Source of the DNA: Candidatus Gastranaerophilales bacterium
GTDB lineage: Bacteria; Cyanobacteriota; Vampirovibrionia; Gastranaerophilales; Gastranaerophilaceae
Reading direction: 5' to 3'
Assembly (NCBI GenBank): GCA_944323285.1
Contig: CALURV010000015.1
Coordinates: 34,155-98,154 of the forward strand
DNA: 64,000 nucleotides
A model generated the notes under the pieces. It was not told where the DNA came from. It searched no databases and was given only the letters and a program-made list of their open reading frames with translations. The position numbers were made by a program, and so were the translations under genes. Numbering within the stretch: position 1 is the stretch's first letter; each line of letters begins with the position of its first letter. Positions 37,127-46,284 of this stretch are shown one piece after another.

Positions 37127-38059
37127 TCAAACGTGGTCAAATTTTCTGTCTGATTTAATAATATGAATATTTCTTGTTTCAGATAACATTTGTCTTGCAC
37201 TTGCAAGTTTTTCTTTAACTTCTTTACTAATACTGCCAGAAGCAATAAGTCTGTCAACAAAATTATTGTTTAATTTAACAGCTTTAGGTAAAGCCCCTAT
37301 TTCATCTAAAACATCTTTAATTTCAACAAAATCATAAGCATAACTTTGTTTAGACTGGTAAATTAAGGTTTCACCGTTTGGAGAATGAATACTTTCTCCG
37401 CCTTGTTCAAAATATAATCTGAAAACAGATTTCAAATCCTGCATTTCTGACTGCATAATTTGAACAGCCTGTTGAATTCTTAAATATCTTTCAAAAAGGT
37501 AATCAATATTATTTAATTGTTGAATTTGCCAAGCATATTTTTTCTCATATAATTTTTTTAATTCGGGGTATGCTTTAGCCAAGCCTTCTGTATCAGCCAT
37601 AGCTCTATGTCTTGTAGAAAATTCAACATTAAATTTATTCATAAGACTTTCAAGTCCGCAAGATTCAAGTTCTGGATAAACTTCCTTAAACATCATTTGA
37701 GAATCAATTCTTGTGTTTGTAATTGGTTTACCTGTTTGACGGATACTTGCTTCATTAATAAACGAGTAATCAAAAATTGCGTTATGGGCAACAATAGGAT
37801 AATCACCAATAAAATCAAGAATCATAGGCATAACTTGAGCTTCTGTCGGTGCATCTTTAACATCATCTTCAGTAATTCCGTGAACGGCAATACTGGATTT
37901 TCTAATGTGCTGCTCAGGATTTATTAAAGTTTCAAATCTATCTTTCATTTTGCCGTTTTCTAATCTTATAGCGGCAAATTCAACCATTCTTTCTTTTGTA
38001 TAATCTAAACCGGTTGTTTCTACGTCTAAAACAATTTCAATACACTTTTTCTTTGGCAC
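37127..38059 (-). CDS. DEDDh 3'-5' exonuclease (DnaQ-like)
   Basis: A 310-aa protein with an N-terminal exonuclease domain: DVETTGLDY (first DE pair), IVAHNAIFDYSFI (second D) and HRAMADTEGLAKAY (H and last D), so all DEDDh residues are present. The C-terminal ~130 residues are helical and unassigned. It resembles pol III epsilon or PolC-type proofreading domains, but as a separate protein its role in replication or repair is open. I prefer a GTG start at 38059, behind GAGGAG and AAAGG; a TTG at 38122 would add 21 residues. Confidence 0.85.
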   Translation of the reverse strand: MPKKKCIEIVLDVETTGLDYTKERMVEFAAIRLENGKMKDRFETLINPEQHIRKSSIAVHGITEDDVKDAPTEAQVMPMILDFIGDYPIVAHNAIFDYSFINEASIRQTGKPITNTRIDSQMMFKEVYPELESCGLESLMNKFNVEFSTRHRAMADTEGLAKAYPELKKLYEKKYAWQIQQLNNIDYLFERYLRIQQAVQIMQSEMQDLKSVFRLYFEQGGESIHSPNGETLIYQSKQSYAYDFVEIKDVLDEIGALPKAVKLNNNFVDRLIASGSISKEVKEKLASARQMLSETRNIHIIKSDRKFDHV

Positions 38060-38173
38060 TGCCTTTGAATCTCCTCTTATAAAATAATAACATAAAGATT
38101 TATATGGGGCAAAATAAGACAATATATGTTATATTTGTATTTTATAAAAGACATTATTTTAAAAGGTAATTTT

Positions 38174-38656
38174 ATGAGTAAACCGATTGAAAAAACTAAT
38201 GTAATGAGAATTTTAGATAAGAATAAAATAAATTATTTTATTCATAATTATCTTAATACAGGAGCAATAAGCGGAGAGGATGTAGCAAAGGTATTGAATC
38301 AGAATCCGAAAATGGTTTTTAAAACCCTCGTTACAATTGGGCATTCAAGAAATTATTATGTTTTTTTGGTACCTGTAAATAGTGAACTCGATTTGAAAAA
38401 AGCAGCAAAAAGTGTAAATGAAAAAAATATAGAAATGATTAAATCTAAAGATTTATTAAATATAACAGGATATATTCATGGCGGATGTTCACCAATCGGT
38501 ATGAAAAAATTTTTTACTACTGTTATAGATAAAAGTGCAAAAGAGCCAGAAAATATTATATTTAGCGGTGGTAAAATCGGTTATCAGGTAGAGATGAAAC
38601 TTGAAGATTTAAAGAAAATAATATCATTTAAGTTAGAAGAGATAACAAAAGATTGA
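38174..38656 (+). CDS. ybaK: YbaK/EbsC-family Cys-tRNA(Pro) deacylase
   Basis: A 160-aa trans-editing enzyme that clears mischarged Cys-tRNA(Pro). Family phrases are KINYFIHNY, AKVLNQNPKMVFKTLVT, VFLVPVNSELDLKKAAK and IHGGCSPIGMKK. AAAAGG precedes the ATG at 38174; an in-frame earlier start adds 16 unlikely residues. It lies alone upstream of the oxidoreductase operon, 129 nt away. Confidence 0.9.
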   Translation: MSKPIEKTNVMRILDKNKINYFIHNYLNTGAISGEDVAKVLNQNPKMVFKTLVTIGHSRNYYVFLVPVNSELDLKKAAKSVNEKNIEMIKSKDLLNITGYIHGGCSPIGMKKFFTTVIDKSAKEPENIIFSGGKIGYQVEMKLEDLKKIISFKLEEITKD

Positions 38657-38785
38657 ATATTTATAAGGGGTTTGTTGTAAAATATTAAAATAAGAAATTA
38701 ACTAGTGGCAAAATAAATATTTCGGTAGTAACATATAAGAAAGTATAGAAATAATTTTTTAATAACATATATTGTAGGAAAACAA

Positions 38786-38992
38786 ATGGGAAGAATAGTA
38801 TTAAACAGAGATAAATGTAAAGCTTGCTACTTATGTATAGATTCATGCCCAAATAAAGTGTTAGAAATAGATGAAAAAGTTAATAATCTTGGATATTATC
38901 CTGCTAAAGTAAATGAGGATAAGAAATGTGTAGGTTGTGCAATATGTGCAAGAGTTTGTCCTGATATGGCAATTGAAAAGGTGTACAGATGA
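38786..38992 (+). CDS. korD: 2-Oxoacid:ferredoxin oxidoreductase, delta (ferredoxin) subunit
   Basis: A 68-aa 2x[4Fe-4S] ferredoxin subunit with CKACYLCIDSCPNKV and CVGCAICARVCPDMAI, eight cluster cysteines in all. It carries electrons from the catalytic subunits to soluble ferredoxin. Its stop overlaps the alpha start by 4 nt (ATGA). First gene of a four-subunit operon. Confidence 0.92.
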   Translation: MGRIVLNRDKCKACYLCIDSCPNKVLEIDEKVNNLGYYPAKVNEDKKCVGCAICARVCPDMAIEKVYR

Positions 38993-40086
38993 AAAGAGAA
39001 AAAGAACTGTTAAAAGGGAATTATGCAATTGCACGAGCTGCAGTTGAAGCTGGATGTCAAAGTTATTTTGCATATCCTATAACTCCGCAAAGTGAAATAG
39101 GAGAATATTTAAGCAGTGCAATGCCTGAAAATGGCAGAGCATATGTTGCAGCAGAAAGTGAAGTTGCTGCAATAAATATGGTATTAGGTGCAGGAGCTAC
39201 CGGAGTTAAAGCAATGACATCATCCTCATCTTGTGCAGTAAGTTTAATGCAAGAAGGTTTATCTTTTATAGCAGGCGATGAAATACCTTGTGTACTTGTT
39301 AGTGTAATGAGGGCAGGGCCAGGGCTTGGTTATATATATCCTTCACAAGGAGATTACTATCAAACAACAAAAGGCGGAGGCAATGGTGATTATAAAATAG
39401 TTACTTATGCACCTTCAAGTGTTCAGGAATGTATAGATTTAACATATAAATCTTTCTATGTTTCTCAAAAATACAGAACTCCTGTATGTCTGCTTGCAGA
39501 CGGTATGCTTGGACAGATGATGGAACCTGCTGTTGTAGGCGAGTATCCTTATGAAGAAATAGATCAATCTTCTTGGGCATTAGACGGCGCTAAAGACAGA
39601 GAACCAAGACATATTGCTTCAATTGAAAGAGAACAAGAAACTTTAAGAAAAAGAGTCGTAAAAATATTTGAAAAATATAATAAAATTTTAGAAAAAGAAA
39701 ATATATTTGAAAAATATGAAATAGAAGGTGCTAAACTTGTAATTACTGCATTTGGAAGTATAGCAAGAATAGCAAAAGCCGCAGTTAAAAAGGCAAGAAA
39801 CAATGGAATGAAAGTAGGATTATTCAGACCTATTTTATTAAATCCGTTCCCTGAAAAGATTGTAGCAGAAATAGCACAAAAAGTTGACGGAATCTTAGAT
39901 ATAGAACTAAATTGCGGTCAAATGTTAAATGATATAAAAGCAAGTATAGCATGTGCTGCAACAATTCCTGTTGAATTTTACGGAAGACCGGCAGGTGTTA
40001 TGATGACAGTTGAAGAGATATATAAACAAATAGAGACTGTATACAGAAAGATAGTAGAGAAAAAATATGGAACAGCTTGTATATAA
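38989..40086 (+). CDS. korA: 2-Oxoacid:ferredoxin oxidoreductase, alpha subunit
   Basis: A 365-aa subunit with the pyrimidine-binding domain (CQSYFAYPITPQSEIGEYLS) and domain II (KLVITAFGSIARIAKAAVKK, GLFRPILLNPFP). With beta, gamma and delta it decarboxylates a 2-oxoacid to its acyl-CoA, reducing ferredoxin. The similarity is to the 2-oxoglutarate (Kor) and branched-chain (Vor) groups; the substrate cannot be decided. Overlaps the beta gene by 20 nt. Confidence 0.9.
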   Translation: MKREKELLKGNYAIARAAVEAGCQSYFAYPITPQSEIGEYLSSAMPENGRAYVAAESEVAAINMVLGAGATGVKAMTSSSSCAVSLMQEGLSFIAGDEIPCVLVSVMRAGPGLGYIYPSQGDYYQTTKGGGNGDYKIVTYAPSSVQECIDLTYKSFYVSQKYRTPVCLLADGMLGQMMEPAVVGEYPYEEIDQSSWALDGAKDREPRHIASIEREQETLRKRVVKIFEKYNKILEKENIFEKYEIEGAKLVITAFGSIARIAKAAVKKARNNGMKVGLFRPILLNPFPEKIVAEIAQKVDGILDIELNCGQMLNDIKASIACAATIPVEFYGRPAGVMMTVEEIYKQIETVYRKIVEKKYGTACI

Positions 40087-40819
40087 AAAGCCCGATTCAA
40101 TAAGGGATGATTATAGAATAACATTTTGCCCGGGATGTGATCATGGTGTTGCAGTTAGGCTGGTAGCAGAAGTTCTTGATGAACTTAATGTAAGAGAAAA
40201 AACAATAGGAATAGCATCAGTAGGCTGCAGTGTTTTTTCTTATGATTTTTTTAATGTTGATATAGTAGAAGCTGCTCACGGTCGTTCTTTAGCTGTTGCA
40301 ACAGGAGTTAAACGTTCAAAACCTGATAAAGTTGTATTTACATATCAAGGTGATGGTGATTTGGCATCAATAGGTATAGCAGAAACAATTCATGCTATGA
40401 CAAGAGGAGAGAAAGTTACAGCTATATGTATAAATAATACAACATACGGAATGACCGGAGGTCAAGCAGGTCCTACTACGTTAATTGGTCAAGTAACAAC
40501 TACAACAACAAAAGGACGTCAGGTTGATATATCAGGTTATCCTTTAAAGATATCAGAACTTTTAAAAGAAGTAGACGGAACTGCTTATGTAGCAAGAGTA
40601 ACATTAGATAGTCCGAGTGCTATTTTAAATGCAAAAAAATGCATAAAAAAAGCATTTGAAGCACAAATAAAAGGTATTGGTACAGGGTTTGTAGAAATTT
40701 TGGCAACTTGTCCTACAAATTGGAAGATGACACCTCAAGAAGCCCATGCAAGAGTGAGAGGTGAAATGTCAGAGGTATTTAAGCCCGGAGTATATAAAGA
40801 CAAAGTAAGCGAGGCATAA
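40067..40819 (+). CDS. korB: 2-Oxoacid:ferredoxin oxidoreductase, beta (TPP-binding) subunit
   Basis: A 250-aa thiamine-diphosphate subunit. FCPGCDHGVAVRLVAE at the N-terminus, GDGDLASIGIAE and NNTTYGMTGGQAGPTT form the Mg-TPP site. Lacks the four-cysteine cluster extension of pyruvate enzymes, as in Kor/Vor types where the clusters sit in delta. Third gene of the operon, 6 nt before gamma. Confidence 0.92.
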   Translation: MEQLVYKKPDSIRDDYRITFCPGCDHGVAVRLVAEVLDELNVREKTIGIASVGCSVFSYDFFNVDIVEAAHGRSLAVATGVKRSKPDKVVFTYQGDGDLASIGIAETIHAMTRGEKVTAICINNTTYGMTGGQAGPTTLIGQVTTTTTKGRQVDISGYPLKISELLKEVDGTAYVARVTLDSPSAILNAKKCIKKAFEAQIKGIGTGFVEILATCPTNWKMTPQEAHARVRGEMSEVFKPGVYKDKVSEA

Positions 40820-40825
40820 GTTATA

Positions 40826-41362
40826 ATGGATTCAAATGTATTAATAGCAGGATTTGGCGGACAAGGTGTTTTATTTATAGGTCAATTATTCGCAAAGGCA
40901 TGTATGAATGAAGGCTTAAATGTAACTTGGTCACCTGCATACGGAGCTGAAATGAGGGGCGGTACGGTAAATTGTACAGTTTGTATGTCAGATGATGAAG
41001 TTGCTTGCGCTTTTGTAGATGAACCTGAAAATGTTATTGCTTTAAACGGTCCTTCTTTTGAAAAATTTGAAAAGAAAATAAAATCCGGCGGAACAATGGT
41101 AGTAAATTCATCACTTGTAAAAAGTGCACCATCAAGACAAGATATAAAATATAAATTTGTTCCGATGACAGATATTGCTCATAAAGCAGGTCATGAAAAA
41201 ATGGCAAACATAGTATCTTTAGGTGCTTTTATAAAAACTTTTCCTGTTGTAAGTAAAGAAAGTATTATTTCTATAATGAAAACAACATTAACAGGGAAAA
41301 AAGCTTCAATGTTAGAAGGAAACATTCAGGCATTAGAGGAAGGTTTTTTCGCTGTTAATTAA
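40826..41362 (+). CDS. korC: 2-Oxoacid:ferredoxin oxidoreductase, gamma subunit
   Basis: A 178-aa subunit that binds coenzyme A. The opening NVLIAGFGGQGVLFIGQLFA and YGAEMRGGTVNCTV are diagnostic. It completes the delta-alpha-beta-gamma set, a feature of anaerobic energy metabolism. The last 8 nt overlap the end of the convergent PLP-enzyme gene. Confidence 0.92.
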   Translation: MDSNVLIAGFGGQGVLFIGQLFAKACMNEGLNVTWSPAYGAEMRGGTVNCTVCMSDDEVACAFVDEPENVIALNGPSFEKFEKKIKSGGTMVVNSSLVKSAPSRQDIKYKFVPMTDIAHKAGHEKMANIVSLGAFIKTFPVVSKESIISIMKTTLTGKKASMLEGNIQALEEGFFAVN

Positions 41363-42587
41363 CAAGTTTTTCAACAATACCTTTAAGAGCAATTTTAACG
41401 TGGGCATAATTTAATCCGCCCTGCATATAAGCAGCATATGGCGGTCTTACAGGACCATCTGCAGATAGTTCAATGGTAGAGCCTTCAATAAATGAACCGC
41501 CTGCCATAATTAATTTACTGTCATAACCGGGTACTTCATCAGGGATTGGAGTAAGATATGATTCTATTGGTGAATACATTTGAAGAGTTTTACAAAATTC
41601 AAGCAGAGGTTCTGCTTTACCAAATTTAATAGTTTGAATTAGATCAGTTCTTATTTCATGAGGTTTTGGTGTTGAAATAAAACCTATATCTTCAAAAACC
41701 TGTGATGCTAGAATTGCACCTTTAATAGCTTCAGAAACTATAGAAGGTGCCATAAAAAGTCCTTGGAATATTAATCTTGATTGATTAAGCATAGCACCGC
41801 CTTCAGATCCGATACCAGGAGCAGTTAATCTATATGCTGCTTGATTAACATATTCTTCTTTACCTGCAATGTATCCGCCTGCTTCAACTATTCCGCCTCC
41901 CGGATTTTTTATAAGAGAACCTGCTATTAAATCAGCACCTACTTCAAGCGGTTCAAGTTTTTCTACAAATTCACCATAACAATTATCAACGAAGCATATA
42001 CATTTAGGATTTTTAGATTTTACTATATCAACAATCTTTTTTATTGTTTCAATATTGATAGATTTTCTTAAAGAATATCCTCGTGATCGTTGTATAAGAA
42101 CCATATTAACAGAAGTATCTATTTTATTTTTTATTGTTTCTAAATCAACATCTGAGTCATTTAACAAAGGAAATTCTTCATATAAAACGCCATGTCCTAT
42201 AAGAGAAGCTCTTTTATCACCGCGTTTTCCTATGACTTCTTCCATCGTATCATAAGGTGCACCTGCAACAGAAACTAATTTTTCACCGTGTCTTAAGTTT
42301 CCGAATAAACAGCAGGCTAAAGTATGAGTTCCTGATACAAAATGGTTTCTTACAATTGCTTTTTCTGCCTTAAAAACATCAGCAAATACTTTATCAAGTG
42401 CATCTCGCCCCATATCATCGTGTCCGTATCCTGATACTGTTGCAAAATGTTCTAGTCCTATTTTATTTTTAACAAAAGCTTTTAATACTTTTTCCTGATT
42501 ATATTCTTTTATTTCATCAACCAGTTTAAAGTATTTTTCAACTTTTAGTTCGGCATTATCTACTATCTTATTTTTTTCAATATTCAT
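41355..42587 (-). CDS. Methionine gamma-lyase family (aluminium-resistance type) PLP protein
   Basis: A 410-aa fold-type I PLP protein of the PF06838 family. Conserved parts include FATVSGYGHDDMGRDALD, VRNHFVSGTHTLACCLFG, VDNCYGEFVE and the lysine region LIAGSLIKNPGGGI. Family members are annotated as methionine gamma-lyase-like or aluminium-resistance proteins; the real reaction is poorly known. In cyanobacteria and Firmicutes the gene is widespread and usually single. Overlaps the gamma subunit gene tail to tail by 8 nt. Confidence 0.88.
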   Translation of the reverse strand: MNIEKNKIVDNAELKVEKYFKLVDEIKEYNQEKVLKAFVKNKIGLEHFATVSGYGHDDMGRDALDKVFADVFKAEKAIVRNHFVSGTHTLACCLFGNLRHGEKLVSVAGAPYDTMEEVIGKRGDKRASLIGHGVLYEEFPLLNDSDVDLETIKNKIDTSVNMVLIQRSRGYSLRKSINIETIKKIVDIVKSKNPKCICFVDNCYGEFVEKLEPLEVGADLIAGSLIKNPGGGIVEAGGYIAGKEEYVNQAAYRLTAPGIGSEGGAMLNQSRLIFQGLFMAPSIVSEAIKGAILASQVFEDIGFISTPKPHEIRTDLIQTIKFGKAEPLLEFCKTLQMYSPIESYLTPIPDEVPGYDSKLIMAGGSFIEGSTIELSADGPVRPPYAAYMQGGLNYAHVKIALKGIVEKLVN

Positions 42588-42637
42588 AGTTAAATAAAAA
42601 CATAAAAAAGTATTATATTCAATAAATGAATTTGTCT

Positions 42638-42820
42638 GAGAAAAAATTCACAATAAGCTGAAAGTGTGAGTGAATTTTTTTTACAAAACGAACCAAAAAC
42701 TTTGTTTTTGAGTGAGTTTGTATCCTTAGTGAAACGAAGGAGAGCAGAGTTTTCAAAAGGTGAGTACTTTGTTAGCGAGGATGAGAAGGTAACAAAGTGC
42801 GATACTAGATTAAATTAAAT
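42638..42820 (+). repeat. Dispersed composite repeat, modules A and B with an insert
   Basis: Module A (42638-42680) has arms AAAAAATTCAC and GTGAATTTTTT. About 60 nt of unrelated Lys/Thr-codon-like AT-rich sequence follow, then module B (42742-42820) with GTACTTTGTTA / TAACAAAGTGC (42764-42774, 42790-42800) and the ending GATACTAGATTAAATTAAAT. It fills most of the divergent gap upstream of the LCP gene. Confidence 0.85.
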
Positions 42821-42890
42821 CACCCATTCGGCATATACTAATTTTATAGTTTTTGAAGTAGAATATTACCCAGATGATAGGATTTTTGTT

Positions 42891-44228
42891 ATGGCAGAAT
42901 TAAAAGATAAAGATGAGCAATATAGTATTTTTTTGAAATATAAAGAAAATAATGATGAAAGTAAAATAATTATTACATTAAGAGTAATATTCATAACATT
43001 TTTTATTATTGTATTTACCGGTTTTACAATGTTCATAGTAAATAATATAAATGAAATATCATCAATAGTAGAAAGTTTTACAGATACAAAACTTGCCGGT
43101 ATAAAATTGGAAGAAAAACCTGATTTAACTCCTTCAAAATTTAATTTTAAAATGTTAAACAGATATCAAAATATACTTCTTTTAGGCGTAGATTCAAATG
43201 GGCCTAATACACTTCCATATTCCGGGGTTAGATCAGATACAATGGTAATTTTAAGTGTCGATTTGCACGGAAAAAGTGTAAATGCCATTTCAATTCCTAG
43301 AGATAGTAAAGTATATATAGCAGAAGAACATGGTGTTCAGAAAATAAATGCAGCATATGCTTTAGGCGGAATTGAACTTACTAAAAAAACAATAGAAGAA
43401 ACTCTGGGAGTAAGAATTCATAATTATTTTATAGTAAATACAGAAGGTGTAAGAAAATTAATAGATGCAATAGGTGGAGTTCCTATACATATTGACCAAA
43501 GTATGCATTATAATGATTATTCGGCAAATTTGCATATTAATTTTGACAAAGGAGATTATGTCTTAAATGGAGAGCAAGCAGAAGAATACTTAAGATTCAG
43601 AAAAGATATGCTTGGAGATATAGGTAGAGTACACAGACAACAGAAATTTATAAAAGCATTAATAGAGCAAATAAAATCTCCTGAAGCAATAACAAAAATA
43701 CCAGAGGCATTAAAAATTGCAAGTTTATATACAAGAACTGATTTAAATTTATATCAATTATCACAGTATGCAGCAGCAGCAAGAGAAATTGATTTAAATA
43801 AGGTTGAATTTGTAATGCTGCCGGGTGCTCCAAATAAAAAAGGAATAATAAGTTATTGGATATTAGATCCTGAAAAAACACAGCAAACGATAAATAGACT
43901 AATATACAGAAAAAAAACAGAAATGGATACAAAGGAAATTGCTGTCGGTATTATGTATTCAAAATCAAAAGAAGTTGAAGCTTATGAATTAAAAGAACAA
44001 TTAAAAAATCTTGGTTATGATGTAAATTGTATAGGAAAGTCAACACAAATTACAGAGTCTGAAATTATCGGATATAATACACAAGTTTCAGCAGATATAG
44101 TAAGAACATTAAAAAGAAATGTACCTGATATTTCAAGATATCATTTTGTACATTATCCTGTAAGAAGTTTTTGTACAACAAGTGATGTTGTAATTACAAT
44201 AAATGAAGATGAATTTATTGAAGAATAA
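42891..44228 (+). CDS. LytR-CpsA-Psr (LCP) family phosphotransferase
   Basis: A 445-aa cell-envelope enzyme that attaches polymers from lipid carriers to peptidoglycan. One membrane segment (26-50), then the LCP domain: ILLLGVDSNG, GVRSDTMVILSVD, ISIPRDSKVYI, and GDIGRVHRQQKFIKAL, holding the catalytic Asp and Arg residues. The C-terminal ~95 residues match a LytR_C domain (VGIMYSKSKEVEAYELKEQL). Its polymer substrate is unknown. hisG follows after 26 nt. Confidence 0.92.
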   Translation: MAELKDKDEQYSIFLKYKENNDESKIIITLRVIFITFFIIVFTGFTMFIVNNINEISSIVESFTDTKLAGIKLEEKPDLTPSKFNFKMLNRYQNILLLGVDSNGPNTLPYSGVRSDTMVILSVDLHGKSVNAISIPRDSKVYIAEEHGVQKINAAYALGGIELTKKTIEETLGVRIHNYFIVNTEGVRKLIDAIGGVPIHIDQSMHYNDYSANLHINFDKGDYVLNGEQAEEYLRFRKDMLGDIGRVHRQQKFIKALIEQIKSPEAITKIPEALKIASLYTRTDLNLYQLSQYAAAAREIDLNKVEFVMLPGAPNKKGIISYWILDPEKTQQTINRLIYRKKTEMDTKEIAVGIMYSKSKEVEAYELKEQLKNLGYDVNCIGKSTQITESEIIGYNTQVSADIVRTLKRNVPDISRYHFVHYPVRSFCTTSDVVITINEDEFIEE

Positions 44229-44254
44229 AAAGAATTAGTATAAGGAATATGAAA

Positions 44255-45121
44255 ATGGAAATGTTAAAAATAGCAATCCCAAATAAAGGCAGATTGTCTG
44301 AAAAAATATATGATTTATTAAATTGTGCAGGTATGGTTTTTCCATCAAAAGATGAGAGAACACTTCAAGTAACAACAAAAGATAAAAAATATTCAATAAT
44401 CTTTGTAAGAACACAAGATATACCTATGTTTGTCGAGAATGGAATAGCTGATATAGGGTTTACCGGCTTTGATATTTTGACTGAATTAAAATCAGATGTA
44501 GAAAAAATAATGGATTTAGATTTTGGATATTGTGAAATGGTAGTAGCAGTAAAGGAAGAGGATAGTTATAAAACATCATCGGAATTACCTCAAAATTTAA
44601 AGATAGCAACATCCTTCCCAAATATTGCAAGGGAATATTTTGCAAGACTTGGTAAAAATCCTAAAATTATAGAAGTATCAGGAGCAACAGAAATAACACC
44701 AAGATTGGGTTTATCTGATGTTGTTGTAGATATAACATCGTCAGGTGCTACTTTAAAATCAAATAAATTAAGAATAATAGATAAAATATTAGAATCTACA
44801 GCAATAGTAATATCAAATAAATATTTAAGTGAAGATAAAAAGGAAAAGACACAAGTAGTATTAAGAGCGTTAAAATCTGTAATAGATGCAAGAGAGAAAA
44901 AGTATTTAATGGCGCATGTTCCCAAAAGTTCATTAGAAGAAATAAGAGCATTTTTACCGGGATTATCATCTCCAACAATAATGACATTAGCCGGTGATGA
45001 TAATAATGTAGTAATGCATGTAGTAGTAGATGCAGATAAAGTTTTTGACAGTATAGATAAATTAAAAAAACTTGGCGGAAAAGGTATTTTAATAATGACA
45101 GTTGATCAAATGGTGAGATAA
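44255..45121 (+). CDS. hisG: ATP phosphoribosyltransferase, long form
   Basis: First enzyme of histidine synthesis. The 288-aa protein has LKIAIPNKGRLSEKIYDLL, the PRPP loop EVSGATEITPRLGLSDVVVDI and a C-terminal regulatory domain (PGLSSPTIMTLAGDDNNVVM), so it is the long, self-regulated form that needs no HisZ. AAGGA 8 nt before the ATG at 44255 favours that start over one 6 nt earlier. No other his gene nearby. Overlaps mazG by 1 nt. Confidence 0.94.
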   Translation: MEMLKIAIPNKGRLSEKIYDLLNCAGMVFPSKDERTLQVTTKDKKYSIIFVRTQDIPMFVENGIADIGFTGFDILTELKSDVEKIMDLDFGYCEMVVAVKEEDSYKTSSELPQNLKIATSFPNIAREYFARLGKNPKIIEVSGATEITPRLGLSDVVVDITSSGATLKSNKLRIIDKILESTAIVISNKYLSEDKKEKTQVVLRALKSVIDAREKKYLMAHVPKSSLEEIRAFLPGLSSPTIMTLAGDDNNVVMHVVVDADKVFDSIDKLKKLGGKGILIMTVDQMVR

Positions 45122-45882
45122 TGAATTATCCTAATATAGAGAGATTGATAGAAATAATAGATATACTGAGAAGTGAGAATGGTTGCAGTTGGGACAGAGA
45201 ACAGACGCATGCATCTTTAAGAAGGAATATGCTTGAAGAAGCGTATGAAGCAGTTGATGCAATAGATGATAATGATTTTAAGCATTTAAAAGAAGAACTT
45301 GGAGATGTACTTTTGCAGGTTGTTCTGCATTCTCAGATAGCAAAAGAAGAAAATAAGTTTAATATAGAAGATGTTGCAAAAGGAATATCAGATAAACTTG
45401 TACATAGACATCCGCACGTTTTTGGTAATGTTAAAGTTAATTCAACAAGCGAGATTTTAGATAATTGGGAAAAATTAAAGAAAGAAGAAAAACCTCATAG
45501 AACATCAATAATGGATGGTATATCAAAAGCGCAATCAGCATTAATGAGTGCTCAAAAAATAAGTAAAAAGGCTGTAAAAGTAGGTTTTGAGTGGCCTAAT
45601 GAAGAATCTTTATATGATTGTGTTTTTTCAGAAATAAAAGAGTTTAAAGAAGCTAAAAGTATAGAAGATAAAGAAGAAGAGCTTGGTGATATTTTGTTTG
45701 CTATAGTGAATCTTGCCAGATGGAATAAAATAGATGCAGAGCAAGCACTTTTAAGAGCTAATAAAAAATTTGTTAATAGATTTAGAATAATGGAATCATC
45801 TTCAAATAAAGAATTAGAACATCTTACATTAGAAGAATGGGACTCTTTGTGGAAAAAAGCAAAAAGAGAAACAAAAAAATAA
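45121..45882 (+). CDS. mazG: Nucleoside triphosphate pyrophosphohydrolase MazG
   Basis: A 253-aa protein with two MazG domains, in keeping with the E. coli-like long form. The first has NGCSWDREQTHASLRRNMLE and EEAYEAVDAIDDND, HLKEELGDVLLQVVLH; the second has KEFKEAKSIEDKEEELGDIL. It hydrolyses NTPs, helping house-cleaning of altered nucleotides. Coupled to hisG by TAATG, an unusual pair. Confidence 0.93.
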   Translation: MNYPNIERLIEIIDILRSENGCSWDREQTHASLRRNMLEEAYEAVDAIDDNDFKHLKEELGDVLLQVVLHSQIAKEENKFNIEDVAKGISDKLVHRHPHVFGNVKVNSTSEILDNWEKLKKEEKPHRTSIMDGISKAQSALMSAQKISKKAVKVGFEWPNEESLYDCVFSEIKEFKEAKSIEDKEEELGDILFAIVNLARWNKIDAEQALLRANKKFVNRFRIMESSSNKELEHLTLEEWDSLWKKAKRETKK

Positions 45883-45891
45883 GAAATCTGT

Positions 45892-45940
45892 CCGAGAAAA
45901 AATTCACGTAAGCTGAAGTTGGGATATTCGATTAAATTAA
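45892..45940 (+). repeat. Truncated dispersed repeat (module A joined to the end of B)
   Basis: CCGAGAAAAAATTCACGTAA, GCTGAAGTTGGGATATTCGA then GATTAAATTAA. The first part matches the 5' arm of module A and the last bases match the end of module B, with the rest deleted. It lies just after mazG. Confidence 0.6.
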
Positions 45941-46284
45941 TATTCAGTAATAAAAAGCATAAAAAAAAAGGAACTTTTTAGGGTTCCTCTGAAATTTTTT
46001 TCAATTTCCTCGTGTGTTAGTAAAGGTAGTAAGTAAGGTAAGTATGAATATAAAATTTAAAATTGGTATCTTAATTAAAACTTAATTGAATCCTCGTATT
46101 TATATAAAGTATTTTTTATAGTAAGGATTGCTTATTTTTTTAGAAAAGTAACAATTCTTAATATATAAACTGTGAAGTTATTAAATTAAATACAAAAACG
46201 ATAATCATAATAAAATTAAGAATTGTATAAAGTTCAACAGTATATAAAAAAACTGATACAATGAAAGATACGGGAAATGGATTA
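45941..46284. other. Intergenic region without gene; weak terminator
   Basis: AT-rich gap between mazG and the histidine-kinase gene. An AGGAAC/GTTCCT hairpin at 45969-45988 is followed by CTGAAATTTTTTT and may be a weak terminator. Beyond it I see no frame with a ribosome site, and no convincing promoter. Confidence 0.45.

Noticed and set aside
45121..45882. mazG as part of a mazEF-type toxin system
   Set aside because: The protein is the NTP pyrophosphohydrolase itself, and there are no toxin or antitoxin genes beside it.
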